A stretch of DNA of 64,000 nucleotides from Aurantiochytrium sp. KH105 (GCA_003116975.1 BGKB01000075.1:225222-289221), one strand, 5' to 3'; numbered from the stretch's first letter, positions 42,601 to 51,434 are shown. The notes: generated from the letters alone by a model not told the origin. Numbers and translations: made by a program.

Positions 42601-45600
42601 CTTCGGCGGCACCGACATCGTTTCCGACGTTTGAGGACGCAAGTTTCACCCCTGTAACTGTGCAGATGACCTTTTGTGGTGGCGTCTCCGACGGCGAAAA
42701 GGTGACAAGCATGAGCAATGACCAAGTAACAATTACCGTCAGTTCTGTTGCGTCCGGCGATGGCTCGTCCGTAAACTGCCGCGTGCTCAATGTATGCGGG
42801 CTTCAGCAAGCATCTGGGACATTTTCAGTATCAATTTCGGGCGACAGCATCGAAAGCCTGACCACAAGCATCGATTGTACTCTCGGCGGGGCTTGTAGTT
42901 GTGGTGATACAAGCGTGTGCACAGAGAATGATCAGTTTCCCGGACAACTTAGCTTTTGGGTACGGGAAAGCATCCCAGAGACCTCGATCAGGGCGTGTCT
43001 GAGGTGGACGCAAGAGGCAGCTGACTTGGATCTTGCTCTGGGCTTTTACGTGACGGACGACGACACGTCAGCACAACAGGATCAGACCCAGTGTCAGGTT
43101 CGAAGTGGGGCCGTAGCAAAATGCGGGGGCGCCGAGCTGCAGCAGACGCGCGACGCGAACGAGCGAGGGGCCGAAGGCATCATTATTCACGAGGTGCATC
43201 AAACCACGTATACGTTTTCGGCTCTGAACTACGAAACCAACCTTGCGACAGAAATTTCTGGCGCGTACCTTGTTCTCGATGGATTCGGCATCTCTGGAGA
43301 TGAAGACGACCTTCCAACGTTTCAACTTGGAGATGCCGCGGACCGTTCCGCGTATCAAACATGGCCCGGCGCTTGGGCTGGGGGCATGTTTCGCAATGCA
43401 TCAACATGGGCTCGACTCGCATGCATTAATGGAGGTGACGAGGATGCTCTTGTGGTTGCCGGAGCGCCCTTGTACACGATGAATCGACCTGCCGAGATGG
43501 CTTCGTGCCCAGATACGAGCAGTGGGAATCTCACAACAAGATGTGGGGGAGGCATCGAAGCCATGTCAGAGCGAGCTTTTGCGGAGTTTAGACAACAGAC
43601 AGCAGCGCCAACGCTCTCGCCCACTGTTCGAAATGGCGAAAATATTGTTGCCAGTCCCACGCAGCCGCCTTCAATGCTTGACTTATTTCCAGAGAACCCT
43701 GTGGAGATGGCCAGCTCTCGGGACTTGACCAACTCCACGCTTCCCGCGGTCAGCGCGATGCAGCCTTCGCGTGGAAACTATACAGCAATGAATGTCTATG
43801 ACATTGAAGAAGATGGAAATTGCTTTACCGCAGCCAGTTATGAAGCGGCCAAGGCGACATGTCTTCAAGAATACGGGGGCACCCTCTGCACAGCCGCGGG
43901 ACTCGAAGCGTTACCCCTCGACCAATTGCCCGCAGCAAGCACTTGCGACGCAAATTCGGGAAAGGCGTGGATGGGGACCTCATGCGTAAATGGAACAGAA
44001 GCCTCGCTTGCACAGGAAGTGGGGTCGGCGTGGCCAGTTTGTAATTATGCGGCATGCTCGAACAAGAGCTATCCTGGAGAGCGCTGCTGGCACGACGGAA
44101 GTAAACCCCGCTCCTGTAAGGACTCTTGGGAATTCCAGGGTGTTTTTGACAGCAACAGCACCTACGTCAATACGTTGGCGCTCTGCGACGAATGCGCAGA
44201 GGACGAGGACTGTCGTCTGTATGTGTTTGTCGGGTTTCCAGGTATCGATGAGCCGCGCTATGATTTCGAACAGGAATGCTCTGAAGCAGGAAATGCTACT
44301 TCATGCGAGATCCCTGCAGACAAGGTGCCTGGCGAGTGCATGCTCGAAGGATCCAATGGGGACAGCAGCAACCAAACGTGCGGCCTTGGTGATTCGGCGT
44401 ACACTGAGGAAGATGGATATTGTTTTGAGCTCGAATATCCTGGCGCGTACACCGAGGGAGCGTGTGCTTGCGCAGACTTTCAGCAAGGTGTACTGGAGGG
44501 TTCTACTTGTATCGCACGTGACGAGACAAGCCAAGTGCTTTGCTGCGTTGTAGAAGATACTTCGACTCAAGACTTTGCGTCGATGCTTTCATTCAGGATA
44601 AGCAGCGATGCAGTCGAGAAATATACAGATGGGATCTTTGGGCACTTTGCCGTGTCTTTTGCTGCGAGTGAGCCACCAGAGGACGCTCGTCTATTCATGT
44701 ACCCAGAAAATGCTTCCATCATTACGGCTGGACTTTTAGAGACCGGGCAATCTTCCCTGGATGCTTCCACAGCGTGTGCAGAGGAGGCTGTACTCTCGGC
44801 GCACGGCATCGACGTCAGTGCCGCTTCGTTGACGGCGGGTGGCTATTATCACGTTCGCGCTAACTTGCCGACAGGTCCGGGCGTGTACTACGCATGTGTT
44901 TTACGCCCTGCTGCTCTCTCAGAGAATCCTTGCTCAGACTCTCCTGTGTGCGCGCTCTCAGATGATGGGCCCGCGGCGATTATTTCAGCATGCCTCCCCT
45001 TTGAGATCAAGTGCGACAGCGGATACATGGGCGCAGAGTGCAACGAATGCATCACATCAAGCGATTCTGATGGCGATGGCGTCATGGACTGCGAGGACAA
45101 ATGCCCGTTTGATCACACTGTCCAGACAAGCGAGGACCTTGAGGGGGATGAGGGATGCGGTGACCCAGACCGTCTCGCCCAAAATTCCCGCCGCCGCCGG
45201 GCTCTCGAAGATGAAAACAGCAGCACTTTTCTATCCAATCGAACAACGACAGTGTCCAACCTCGAATGCCAAGCCTGGGACGCCCAGACGCCGCACGGGC
45301 ACACGTTTGATCGCGTGCGAGAAAGTCGCGGAATTTGCGACCGGGACTCTAGCGAGCCGTGCGGGTTTCCCTTTGAAGACGAAGATGGCACTGTAATTGA
45401 GTCGGAATGCGTGCGTAATGGGCGATACTGCGCTGGTATGGGATCCATGGGACTCTCTTCGGCAACGCAACTCAAGTGTTCGACATGTAACAGAACGATA
45501 CGAGCCAGCGCGTCTACCTTGGGTCGGCACAACAAGTGCCGTAATCCGGATGACGCCCCAGGCGGGCCTTGGTGCTTCACCACAGATCCATCGGTTCGCT

Positions 45601-46976
45601 GGGAATACTGCTACGAAGACTGGGAAAGTGACACGAGTACAACGAACGATGAGGACGTCACATTCTTACTAGGAGGTCGCTCCGCTGGCATATACAAAGT
45701 GAATGCCGCAGGGGCTAACTTGGTCGTTTCTCCAAATAGTGTCACAGTCGCTGGGTTGGCAGTGACACCGGCCATGACGTCGTCAGGGTCCCTTTCGCCA
45801 CCCGAATATGTGCACCTTGGTTGCGCTTCGGGAACCGAGACGAGTTTTCAAGGCTCAGTGATCTCGACATCACTTACGGATAAAAGGCCGGCTGCGTGTG
45901 CGGCATATTGCACGTCGCGAGGCCGCACTGCATTCTCCTTGTATGGCGGGGGCGATACGTGCGAGTGTCTTCCATCTCTCCCGTCGACGTTCATTCACTA
46001 TGAGGCGGACGCCTCTGGTCCGAGTTGCATGTCAGAAAGTATGTCATCCGCGTGCGTTGCGGGTAAATATCTGGGTTATCCTTTTGAAAACACGTGTTAT
46101 CCATCGGGCAGTAGGAGTTATTGCTACATTGGCTCGGGTCGGCTTGGCTATGGCTGTACGTGCCGGTGCACAGAGCGATGCGACGATGGAGCCCCGTGTG
46201 GGGGTGTTTCTAGCGTTGTGAGATCAGTTTATTCTTCGCACGCAAGCCATGTTGCATGGCCTGCAGCATTTGTTTCAGATGCGCGCCCAAATGCAAAGAG
46301 CATCCTGGCGTACGACGCACAATGGCGAGTCAAATACTCTGTACACCTGGAATCGGAACAACTTTCGGCGCCGAATGCGTTGGCTTTTCTGCCAGACGGG
46401 CGGCTTGTGGTGGTGGATGACGACTCCAAGGCTATTGTTGTTTTCACACCAGAGCGTCTCGTGGAACGTGTAATCGCAATGTCAGCGACGCTCATCGAGG
46501 ACAGCGACCAAATTTTGCTCGTTGCCGACGAGGTCTACCTATATGCGCTGGTTGGAACAAGTGCGCTCATGCGTTGCAGCTTGGGGGGGTCAACAGACAC
46601 CAATTGCACAGAGACCTCACTAGTATTCCCCTCGCTTACTGTTTCTGAAGACGGCTCGACGGGCTTACCACGCGCGTTGGCAAGGCCTCGAGCCGCGGCG
46701 CCAAGTCTACTTTTCATGGTTGACCCGACGGGCTCGCTGTACGGTTTTCACGTGAAAAAGGAGACTTTTTCATCCATCCTTTCCAATGGGACCGCTATTT
46801 GGAGTGACGATGGCGAGTCAGTGCGTGATGTGACGATTTCGTCCGAAGACACCATCTACCTCCGTTTCGAAGATCGTATTCAAACACTCAATGCGTCGTA
46901 TTCCTGGACGCTGTCCGAGCTCAATGCAGAGTTTTCGATGTTTGATGTCATCAATGCGAGTTCTTTGGAGGCATGA
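36672..46976 (+). CDS. Giant multi-pass membrane protein with Cys-rich, PT-repeat, FN2, kringle and WSC-like ectodomain
   Basis: One open frame of 3,434 residues; no named family covers it. A basic cytosolic start (with a SAM-like helical stretch at about 62-110) is followed by about nine hydrophobic segments between 155 and 638, including a Cys loop with FDCCDAF recalling tetraspanins. The remaining 2,800 residues look extracellular. In order: at least six Cys-rich repeats of the form NG-x2-[DN]-G-x-E-x-x-x-DCGG-x-x-C (about 690-1420); an FN2 domain inside them (about 888-965: CVFPFRYEGV, YWCATEY, WGFCNC); a mucin-like (P-T-x-x)n region (about 1700-1985); Cys-rich modules; a thrombospondin-3-like DSDGDGVMDCEDKCPFD (about 2798); a basic RRRR cleavage-like site (about 2840); a kringle in two halves (about 2862 and 2958-2985); a WSC-like module (about 3046-3105); and a propeller-like end. 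A cell-surface adhesion or receptor role is inferred. The N-terminus is uncertain because of a nearby GTAAGT. Confidence 0.8.
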   Translation: MLPGAASRPDATHMRLHRHSAAQDVVKIALALQHGKHRRTTRRQAGQKLVAPETRQAQAEHLAEALHGHNVRQLWQITFVSQDSLENLGFETDLARIVRSLADAFLHENKDDAQDEDEDSVEERPPTRASTEHMLQVMSNLRKKRRVHGISRRMQVALMVLSGLILSGGVICVVLASLSIHNVASKEALCALLIGAVMAIANAVALYGAQRVHDDILRETRTWHVAGRPRVAPTSAVVPVGAIVTEATDGLETAGQHIIQLAAYLNAFLIISACALAAYSLSVSTKSSGSSSQMIASRDYLQATSIVALCMVPFQVASIIASTLIVSVYEMVQSLAEVLAVLVGAVAGAQAAASMWVINRVLETSRVVETVPMWAPALVFSCDLALLSICVLSFCAVWYESIRMLRASRILVAVVVLPLCVVQVVSLAKFNLASLAQSSTSCSKLMNSLSEDFFEQSLSCTKYIGTGYVSQGIDGFRTVAGPGETVYCGSGASNKARGAFVWERNPVVSAQSATGFVDYFGCLNFDCCDAFADAAAQIDALLFATAILLLVVCLALVAALSYVLEHAAENSDTAFADLFEEAVTKDRKEEVPEKKMRSTARKDRKLSLQHTHAPYLGYAFGLLVLLVLVGVLLTGYSSVSQVLVDYDAFVDFANMQPTTCSSTNVTSFSDECPAPGICTMLVKECCINGIRDGPEAGTDCGTSCGVLCENGQTCALNSDCVTGCCDISSGTCTLCSLSSDGEFPPLTCSNGVQDGHETCVDGGGDDCVAIDCDIEDIDDASLETQCRYRGQQCAIVGSLCGLGEGCARDADCQTGLLCGSDRTCISTTTTGLAIRATGLNITAYHEALQASTATQTRGLGKSCDTSSQCSTLNCASPSCRTTRDTGPPLARNSPCVFPFRYEGVLHTTCIDAEEATPANWSYFVNLRTTSDTKTNETGQRTYWCATEYSYEPDANPDAWGFCNCGAEDLNDIHVCTPYLLDFYVSPPAQCNETCGEDCALIGFPLCANGANCSLDRDCDSNYCFEGSCISCGDKILNGLESDVDCGGSACAPCADNATCTEDADCESKMCEDGRCISCVDGVQNGQETCVDGGGAACSRQGFLCPPLESCETAADCALQLGAPATCSPDLLRCEGLQDGAQTGTETDIDCGGYDSGAPKCALNKTCEFHFDCLTGLCGEDKRCIVSNKTILSVCDAANASTSEVCGGKCAPWNVLCEPGTLVGVGEGDACSTGVELDGICAFASNLTFSSAIQSSAIIEEDLCFNGVADLLESDVDCGYPCRRLCPVDNLCRNHSDCQTNFCNGNTGVCSSLSSGAFVPCLLPDGEQNAWESDVDCGGECSVFGITCGDGSTCTHDRDCTSDRCTNGLCVSCENGIQDGSETGIDCGGDTCDLCSIGQGCSTGLDCAGFPLYASCSNGTCTSPACEDLLSESDLEQACDGIMAISLGLLNDVVSAQGRCTALADAAPFIGATSRGSPLCPAPTTCTEVSVALTVPRWANVTWNSTMTIAASYLETELGHLSDDGTTRTYRLQGPLEILRTALALASVCTQDDNQQAASTLSVALTLESVDEPCMIVAPEETVISVRLAENHPKYTVKASIYILSGSSSSPADELPVTVQLRNACFDDASCDLDAVGSEISGVVQNGKLSVETQVSTISARKGNFALSFQGFASSENRRKYLNQTTSTTIDFGTVYLQSTTVMPTSFPTKEPTMHPTQYPTRVPTLEPTVSPTKTPTQAPVTPAPTRSPSADPTTKAPTFAPTNSPTLTPTQSPTSDPTQRPTDAPTLSPTLHPTDSPTDFPTEFPTDSPTLSPTASPTKSPTENPTSAPTLTPTTSPTEAPTLSPTATPTQAPTETPTLFPTAHPTQAPSPKPTNAPVIGTPAPTDPTVAPTQSPTESPTNDPTENPTSTPTKSPTESPTAKPTMAPTVRPSSQAPTSAPSDTPMTAFPTTAPTMTPTNAPTLDLTPKPTVTPTLRPSAAPTSFPTFEDASFTPVTVQMTFCGGVSDGEKVTSMSNDQVTITVSSVASGDGSSVNCRVLNVCGLQQASGTFSVSISGDSIESLTTSIDCTLGGACSCGDTSVCTENDQFPGQLSFWVRESIPETSIRACLRWTQEAADLDLALGFYVTDDDTSAQQDQTQCQVRSGAVAKCGGAELQQTRDANERGAEGIIIHEVHQTTYTFSALNYETNLATEISGAYLVLDGFGISGDEDDLPTFQLGDAADRSAYQTWPGAWAGGMFRNASTWARLACINGGDEDALVVAGAPLYTMNRPAEMASCPDTSSGNLTTRCGGGIEAMSERAFAEFRQQTAAPTLSPTVRNGENIVASPTQPPSMLDLFPENPVEMASSRDLTNSTLPAVSAMQPSRGNYTAMNVYDIEEDGNCFTAASYEAAKATCLQEYGGTLCTAAGLEALPLDQLPAASTCDANSGKAWMGTSCVNGTEASLAQEVGSAWPVCNYAACSNKSYPGERCWHDGSKPRSCKDSWEFQGVFDSNSTYVNTLALCDECAEDEDCRLYVFVGFPGIDEPRYDFEQECSEAGNATSCEIPADKVPGECMLEGSNGDSSNQTCGLGDSAYTEEDGYCFELEYPGAYTEGACACADFQQGVLEGSTCIARDETSQVLCCVVEDTSTQDFASMLSFRISSDAVEKYTDGIFGHFAVSFAASEPPEDARLFMYPENASIITAGLLETGQSSLDASTACAEEAVLSAHGIDVSAASLTAGGYYHVRANLPTGPGVYYACVLRPAALSENPCSDSPVCALSDDGPAAIISACLPFEIKCDSGYMGAECNECITSSDSDGDGVMDCEDKCPFDHTVQTSEDLEGDEGCGDPDRLAQNSRRRRALEDENSSTFLSNRTTTVSNLECQAWDAQTPHGHTFDRVRESRGICDRDSSEPCGFPFEDEDGTVIESECVRNGRYCAGMGSMGLSSATQLKCSTCNRTIRASASTLGRHNKCRNPDDAPGGPWCFTTDPSVRWEYCYEDWESDTSTTNDEDVTFLLGGRSAGIYKVNAAGANLVVSPNSVTVAGLAVTPAMTSSGSLSPPEYVHLGCASGTETSFQGSVISTSLTDKRPAACAAYCTSRGRTAFSLYGGGDTCECLPSLPSTFIHYEADASGPSCMSESMSSACVAGKYLGYPFENTCYPSGSRSYCYIGSGRLGYGCTCRCTERCDDGAPCGGVSSVVRSVYSSHASHVAWPAAFVSDARPNAKSILAYDAQWRVKYSVHLESEQLSAPNALAFLPDGRLVVVDDDSKAIVVFTPERLVERVIAMSATLIEDSDQILLVADEVYLYALVGTSALMRCSLGGSTDTNCTETSLVFPSLTVSEDGSTGLPRALARPRAAAPSLLFMVDPTGSLYGFHVKKETFSSILSNGTAIWSDDGESVRDVTISSEDTIYLRFEDRIQTLNASYSWTLSELNAEFSMFDVINASSLEA
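41773..42640 (+). repeat. PT-x-x-PT repeat-coding tract
   Basis: Roughly 60 degenerate copies of a Pro-Thr-centred 4-residue unit (SPT, APT, DPT, NPT spacing), seen by translation. Codons vary between copies, so the repeat is old or under protein-level selection and not a recent slippage product. Such tracts are heavily O-glycosylated stalks in other organisms. Confidence 0.9.
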
Positions 46977-47295
46977 ACTCGCTCAAAGTCTTATTTTTGA
47001 ATCTGTTACTTGCTCACCGCATTTCTGGGGTCTTTTCATTGCAAGCTTTCTAAAACGGTGTGGATGTATAAAATACTCAGTAGGCTCGCTATTGCAAGAG
47101 TCCATCTCAGCATGAGTTCCAAAATCAGTCTTGATGCATCCCAAGTTCACTTCTGATTACCTTTTTCAATAACTTCTTGACGTTGGTAACGCTGTATGCA
47201 AGCAAATACCAGTCGAGCCGGTCGAGGTTTTGAATAAATCTATTTTGTAAAATTCTGACCTTGCGACCGTGAGGCGGTCAAACAATATCTTGCTT
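46977..47295. other. Convergent 3' region
   Basis: 3' UTRs of the giant gene and EF-Ts; nothing else seen. Confidence 0.4.
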
Positions 47296-48366
47296 CTAGC
47301 TCTGGATTGGCTCAAGAATGACCTTGTCGGCGCCAACCTGGAAGCGCGCAGCGGAGGTGATGGAAAGAGAGCACTTGGCAGACTTGGAGGTCTGGTCGAG
47401 CAATTTGCTGATCTTTGCGCCCTTGTGGTCCGGGACAAAGCTCTTTTGGTTCAGGAGCACCTGCTCCTCCTTGAGGCCCTTGATGATCTTGTCGACCTTC
47501 TTGCCAACGCGCTTCTGCAAGGTCTCCTCGTTGATTTCCTTGTCGCCAGCGCGCTCGAGCGCCTCGTTGCGAAGACGGGCCATCTCGAGCTCGCGCTCGC
47601 GCTCGATGTACGCGGCCGGGACGTCCTCGAGGAAGAGAGCCTGCGCGGCGACAACCTGCAGCGCAAGCTTATCGGCGAGAACCTGAATGGTGGAGCGCTT
47701 TTCGTCGTCAAGATCCGCAAGAGGGGCATCGGACTCGAGCGCAACGACTGCGCCCTGGACGCAGGTGCCGTCGCCCATCTTGTTGTGCAGGTAGAGTCCG
47801 AGGACACCGTTGGTGACCTGCATCTGGTGCACGGCCTTGAGACCAATGTTCTCGCCAAGCGTGGCAGTCGCGTTAGTGAGGGCGTCCTGCACACTAGGAG
47901 AGGATACATGGGGCTTTTGTGCGAGCTCCTCGGTGGAAGTGACACCCGAAGTGAGCGCGGTTGTGGCGACCTCGCGAACAAGCTGCTGGAAGAGCTCGTT
48001 GCGCGCGACAAAGTCGGTCTCGCTGGTGACCTCGACGAGCGAGGCAGTCTTGAGGTCATCGGAGCGGATGATGCCCACGAGACCATCGTTTGTCGTGCGA
48101 TCGGACTTTTTGGCGGCCTGAGCCTGGCCTTGCTTGCGGAGCCACTCGACGGCCTTTTCCATGTCTCCTGCCACCTCGGGGTCGCTGAGGGCCTTTTTGC
48201 ACTGCATCATCGGCGAGTTGGTGAGGTCGCGGAGCTCCTTCACCATGGCCGCAGTCACCTTGTGCCGCCGCCACATCGCGGTGACCGCATGCGTTTCACC
48301 GGCGCTGCGCGCGGCCATTTGGCCTGCGCGCAGCAGGCCATGGGCACGTGCTGCTGCAGCGAGCAT
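47296..48366 (-). CDS. TSFM: Elongation factor Ts, mitochondrial
   Basis: Guanine-nucleotide exchange factor for mitochondrial EF-Tu. The 356 residues begin with an Ala/Arg-rich, acid-free mitochondrial presequence (about 1-35). The UBA-like N-domain follows (TAAMVKELRDLTNSPMMQCKKAL, cited in part, about 39-62), then VEWLRKQG. The EF-Ts hallmark VTSETDFVARNELF (about 113-126), which contacts EF-Tu's Mg site, is intact. Two core/dimerisation subdomains follow, and the last part carries ESDAPLADLDDEKR and DVPAAYIERE. Length matches organellar EF-Ts (about 325-350). Start is the most upstream ATG; internal Mets at 17 and 31 are less likely because they would shorten the presequence. Confidence 0.94.
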   Translation of the reverse strand: MLAAAARAHGLLRAGQMAARSAGETHAVTAMWRRHKVTAAMVKELRDLTNSPMMQCKKALSDPEVAGDMEKAVEWLRKQGQAQAAKKSDRTTNDGLVGIIRSDDLKTASLVEVTSETDFVARNELFQQLVREVATTALTSGVTSTEELAQKPHVSSPSVQDALTNATATLGENIGLKAVHQMQVTNGVLGLYLHNKMGDGTCVQGAVVALESDAPLADLDDEKRSTIQVLADKLALQVVAAQALFLEDVPAAYIERERELEMARLRNEALERAGDKEINEETLQKRVGKKVDKIIKGLKEEQVLLNQKSFVPDHKGAKISKLLDQTSKSAKCSLSITSAARFQVGADKVILEPIQS

Positions 48367-49553
48367 CTTCTTGCCTCTCGCTCAACACCACCAACAACTG
48401 CTTCGAAGCCTGTCGCTATCTCCGCTCGCTCGCGGCTGTCTGTCGAGCGCCGGCGTCTCCTTTGCACGGCTCGTCGCCTCCGGCTCGTCGGCGCGCTCGA
48501 CCTTCGCTCTTTGTCCGGACGGGTCGCGCTGCTCTGCTTTGCTTGCAGTGCAGAGGTCCGTCTGTCAGTCAGTCAGTCTGTGTGGTAGTGCGCACTCCTC
48601 GTTGCAGCAGCCAACTCGTGGTGCTCGCGACCGCACGCTCTTGGAATGCGCGCTGCGCCCGGAGATGCCACGCTGGGACCACGCAACCGGCACTGCCCGG
48701 AGCAGGGGGAGGAGGGCGACTGGCGGACAAAATGCAGCAGCGGAGCGTGGCTCGGGTATCTTGCAAGAGTTGATGAAGGGAATTGAGGGTGTGGATATGG
48801 GCATGTCTGTGCCGGATGCAAGGGGTCTTTTGGTGCACGGAAGGCGTGCGAGGGTCGGGAGTGCGACGATGATTGATGTTGCGTGCGTACAAGCGTCTCT
48901 TAGAACCAATGACTTGAAATTGAGGCAACGACGATAATTCGTAACTTTTGCGTCTCTGCCTTTTGCATGACTGAGCAAATTGCAGTCCTGGTTTTTCTCA
49001 TCTCGCAGCCTTTCGCTGCAGAAGATCATGACTGGACGCGTTTACCGCTTGCCTTCTGGGGCCATAGACCGCTTCTGTCGCCCGACAACAATGCCTGATA
49101 ATATCAAATGAACTTTACTATCCGAGATCTTCCTCTTTGCTCAGCCGTTCATGTGAGCCAACAGCACACATTTCATCTGCACCAGAGGAAACAAGGCCCC
49201 GTTGCGCAACGGCGCGTGCAAAGACGAAGACTTTCCTCCATGGCATCTTGTACGCGCAGCGCGACTGAAGATCATCGCAAAATGGGCGCTGTTTTTCTTT
49301 CGTTTTTTTTGCGACGTTTTTTTGTTTTGTATTTTTGCAAGTCGCCAGCAAGCACTCGAGCAAGCAAGCTAGCGAGCAAGCCCTGAAGGCAGGTCGGGCG
49401 ATCAGCCCGTTCGTGATCGGGAGTGAGCGAGGCGCTGGCCTTCGGTGGCACAGCCCGGCGTAGCGCAGCGCATATCAGAGCAGAACACAAAGCGTGTCAC
49501 TCTGTCGTGGTAGCCGCGGGGAAGGACGCAAGCTCGAGTCGTGGAGGGACGCG
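48367..49553. promoter_or_regulatory. Divergent upstream region, TSFM and CID-protein genes
   Basis: About 1.2 kb with no supported gene. Contains T-rich patches near 49295-49335. Frames on both strands are short and lack domains. Confidence 0.4.
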
Positions 49554-51434
49554 ATGGCGGGCTTCGACGCCAACGAGCTCGTGCGCAGACTGCGGAGCGC
49601 CGAGACGAGCGTGACGTCAATCCAGGGTACGAGCAAGTGGATTGCTGCGCGACCGCAAGCTGTCAAAGAAATCGTGTCTGCGTGGGAACGCGATTTCGAG
49701 GCGCAGCCGGTGAGCAAGTGGCTCCTGTACTTGTACGTGGCCAACGACGTTGTCCAAACGACCAAGCAGAAATCCGGGGCGCTCTTCAAGGATGCCTTTT
49801 TCGGCGCGCTTTGCCGCACGATGGCCAAGTCGCTCCTCACGGGTGACCGCACACTCGAGGCCAAGACGGAGCGCATGATCAATGTGTGGGAGGAGCGCCG
49901 CATCATGTCGCCGAGCGAGATTCGCATCTTGCGTGATATTCACGCAAGCCGTGGACGCTCGGTGCCGCCAAATTTGCAGACACCGGGCGCGTCGTCGGGG
50001 AGTTTCGGCTCGGGCATTGGAGGACACGATGCTTCCGCAGGGTCCTCAGGCAAAGACGAGGTGGACATTGAAGCCGAGGTCGCTCGTGCAGCTGCCACGG
50101 TGCGAGATACCTTTGAGAACGAGCTTGCCTCCACGGACGAAGAGGGCGCCGATAATGGTGACCAAATCAAGACCAAACCTGTGGATGACGGCCTTGAAGA
50201 TCCCGTCGTCGTGGCCGAAGAGGTGCGCGAGATTGTAGAAGATGCAGAGGGAAGCACCGCCCTCGGGGGAGGCGGAGCTGACGCGGCGCTTGATCTCGAT
50301 GACCAGGGGCTCGGGGAACGTGAAGCCAAGTTCGTATCGTTGGCTGAGACGGTTGAATTTGAAATGGTTGGAGACACTCTCGCCATGGAAAAGGTTGAAA
50401 AGCTTTCCGAGATGCTGAGAAAGCTCGAAAAGGGCCTTGCGAACGAGGAAATTCGCGAGGATGAGGATCCCGCCAAGGCAGATGACAACAAGTACGAGAC
50501 AGTGCGCATTGAACAGAAGCTTTCGTTGGAATTCCGAACGGCGCATGCCGTTCTTGAGGCTGGCAAGAAACGAAGCGCCTCGGCTAAAGAACGTAACGAG
50601 AAACTTTCCGAGGCATGCGAAGGTGTCCTTGAAAATAGCGCAAATGCTATGGATAGTGCTCGTGAAACGCTTTTGACCATGGACACGAAACGAAAGGAGC
50701 TGCGTGCACTTGCGCGTGTTGTTTTCCTTGAGACAAACAGGCGCAAGCGCAAGCGCATTTGCGACGACCGACGCGCGGAACTCGAGGCCCAGGCGAAAGA
50801 GCGCAGCGAAGCCTCGACCAAATCTAGCACTGCTAGCCGCATGGAAGACTTCCTATCGTCAATGAAAACCTCGCTCAACGCCTCGTACCCATCGGCGCCT
50901 CGACGCAAGCCGGCCATTCCACCGCCCTTGCCGGCCATTCCTCCAGCTGGTCCCGGATCATCGGGAATGCCCGGAGGATTGCCGCCAATTCCACCACCGG
51001 GCGCGCCACCCATTGCTAATCGTATGATTCCGCCAATTCCGCCTGCGGGCCCACCACCCTCACGAAACGCGTTTGCGCCGGGTGGGCATTCAGGAGGTGG
51101 TGGGCTTCCGCCAATTCCGCCACCAGGCCCGCCACCGCCAGGAGCCTCGCCTTATGGCCCACCGCCGACGTCTGGGCCGCCACCGAGCTTTTCTGCTTCG
51201 GATTTTTCTGGTTTGGCCAAAGCGATGGCTTCGGCGCGGAACAACAGCAACGCAAAGGGAGGAGCTGGAGGTTATGGTGCCCCCCCTTCAAGTTCTGTGC
51301 CCAGTCCTCCACCTTCACGTGCGCCAATGCCGCCCATTCCACCGCCGGGAGCATATCCTCCCCCACCTTTTGGTGGGCAACCGCCATCATCGTCCTCGGG
51401 ACCGCCAAGACGAGGCGACTATTATGGCCAGTAG
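49554..51434 (+). CDS. RPRD/Rtt103-like RNA polymerase II CTD-interacting (CID) protein
   Basis: CID proteins of this type bind the phosphorylated Pol II C-terminal domain and act in termination and transcription control. The 626 residues begin with a CID domain at about 3-130 with the family run KWLLYLYVANDVVQTTKQK and the F-x-x-AF / RMINVWEERRI helices. An acidic linker follows (about 165-250), then a coiled coil (about 255-430) like the RPRD dimerisation region. The Pro/Gly-rich tail (about 465-626) has repeated PPIPP(P)G units, and its last residues are RRGDYYGQ. The Pro-rich tail is longer than in animal RPRD1 and nearer RPRD2 or SCAF types. ATG at 49554 is the first in frame and starts the CID directly. 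Confidence 0.87.
   Translation: MAGFDANELVRRLRSAETSVTSIQGTSKWIAARPQAVKEIVSAWERDFEAQPVSKWLLYLYVANDVVQTTKQKSGALFKDAFFGALCRTMAKSLLTGDRTLEAKTERMINVWEERRIMSPSEIRILRDIHASRGRSVPPNLQTPGASSGSFGSGIGGHDASAGSSGKDEVDIEAEVARAAATVRDTFENELASTDEEGADNGDQIKTKPVDDGLEDPVVVAEEVREIVEDAEGSTALGGGGADAALDLDDQGLGEREAKFVSLAETVEFEMVGDTLAMEKVEKLSEMLRKLEKGLANEEIREDEDPAKADDNKYETVRIEQKLSLEFRTAHAVLEAGKKRSASAKERNEKLSEACEGVLENSANAMDSARETLLTMDTKRKELRALARVVFLETNRRKRKRICDDRRAELEAQAKERSEASTKSSTASRMEDFLSSMKTSLNASYPSAPRRKPAIPPPLPAIPPAGPGSSGMPGGLPPIPPPGAPPIANRMIPPIPPAGPPPSRNAFAPGGHSGGGGLPPIPPPGPPPPGASPYGPPPTSGPPPSFSASDFSGLAKAMASARNNSNAKGGAGGYGAPPSSSVPSPPPSRAPMPPIPPPGAYPPPPFGGQPPSSSSGPPRRGDYYGQ

Noticed and set aside
41819-42790. Antisense frame of 323 codons made of V-G-x-x-V-G repeats
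   Set aside because: It is the mirror of the PT-repeat codons in the giant gene; the repeat structure keeps the reverse frame free of stops.
47269-48588. Plus-strand frame of 439 codons opposite EF-Ts
   Set aside because: Leu/Val-rich mirror of a highly biased EF-Ts gene; no domain content.
49940-51013. Antisense frame of 357 codons opposite the CID protein
   Set aside because: Ser-rich mirror of a Glu/Lys/Ala-rich coiled coil; no domain.
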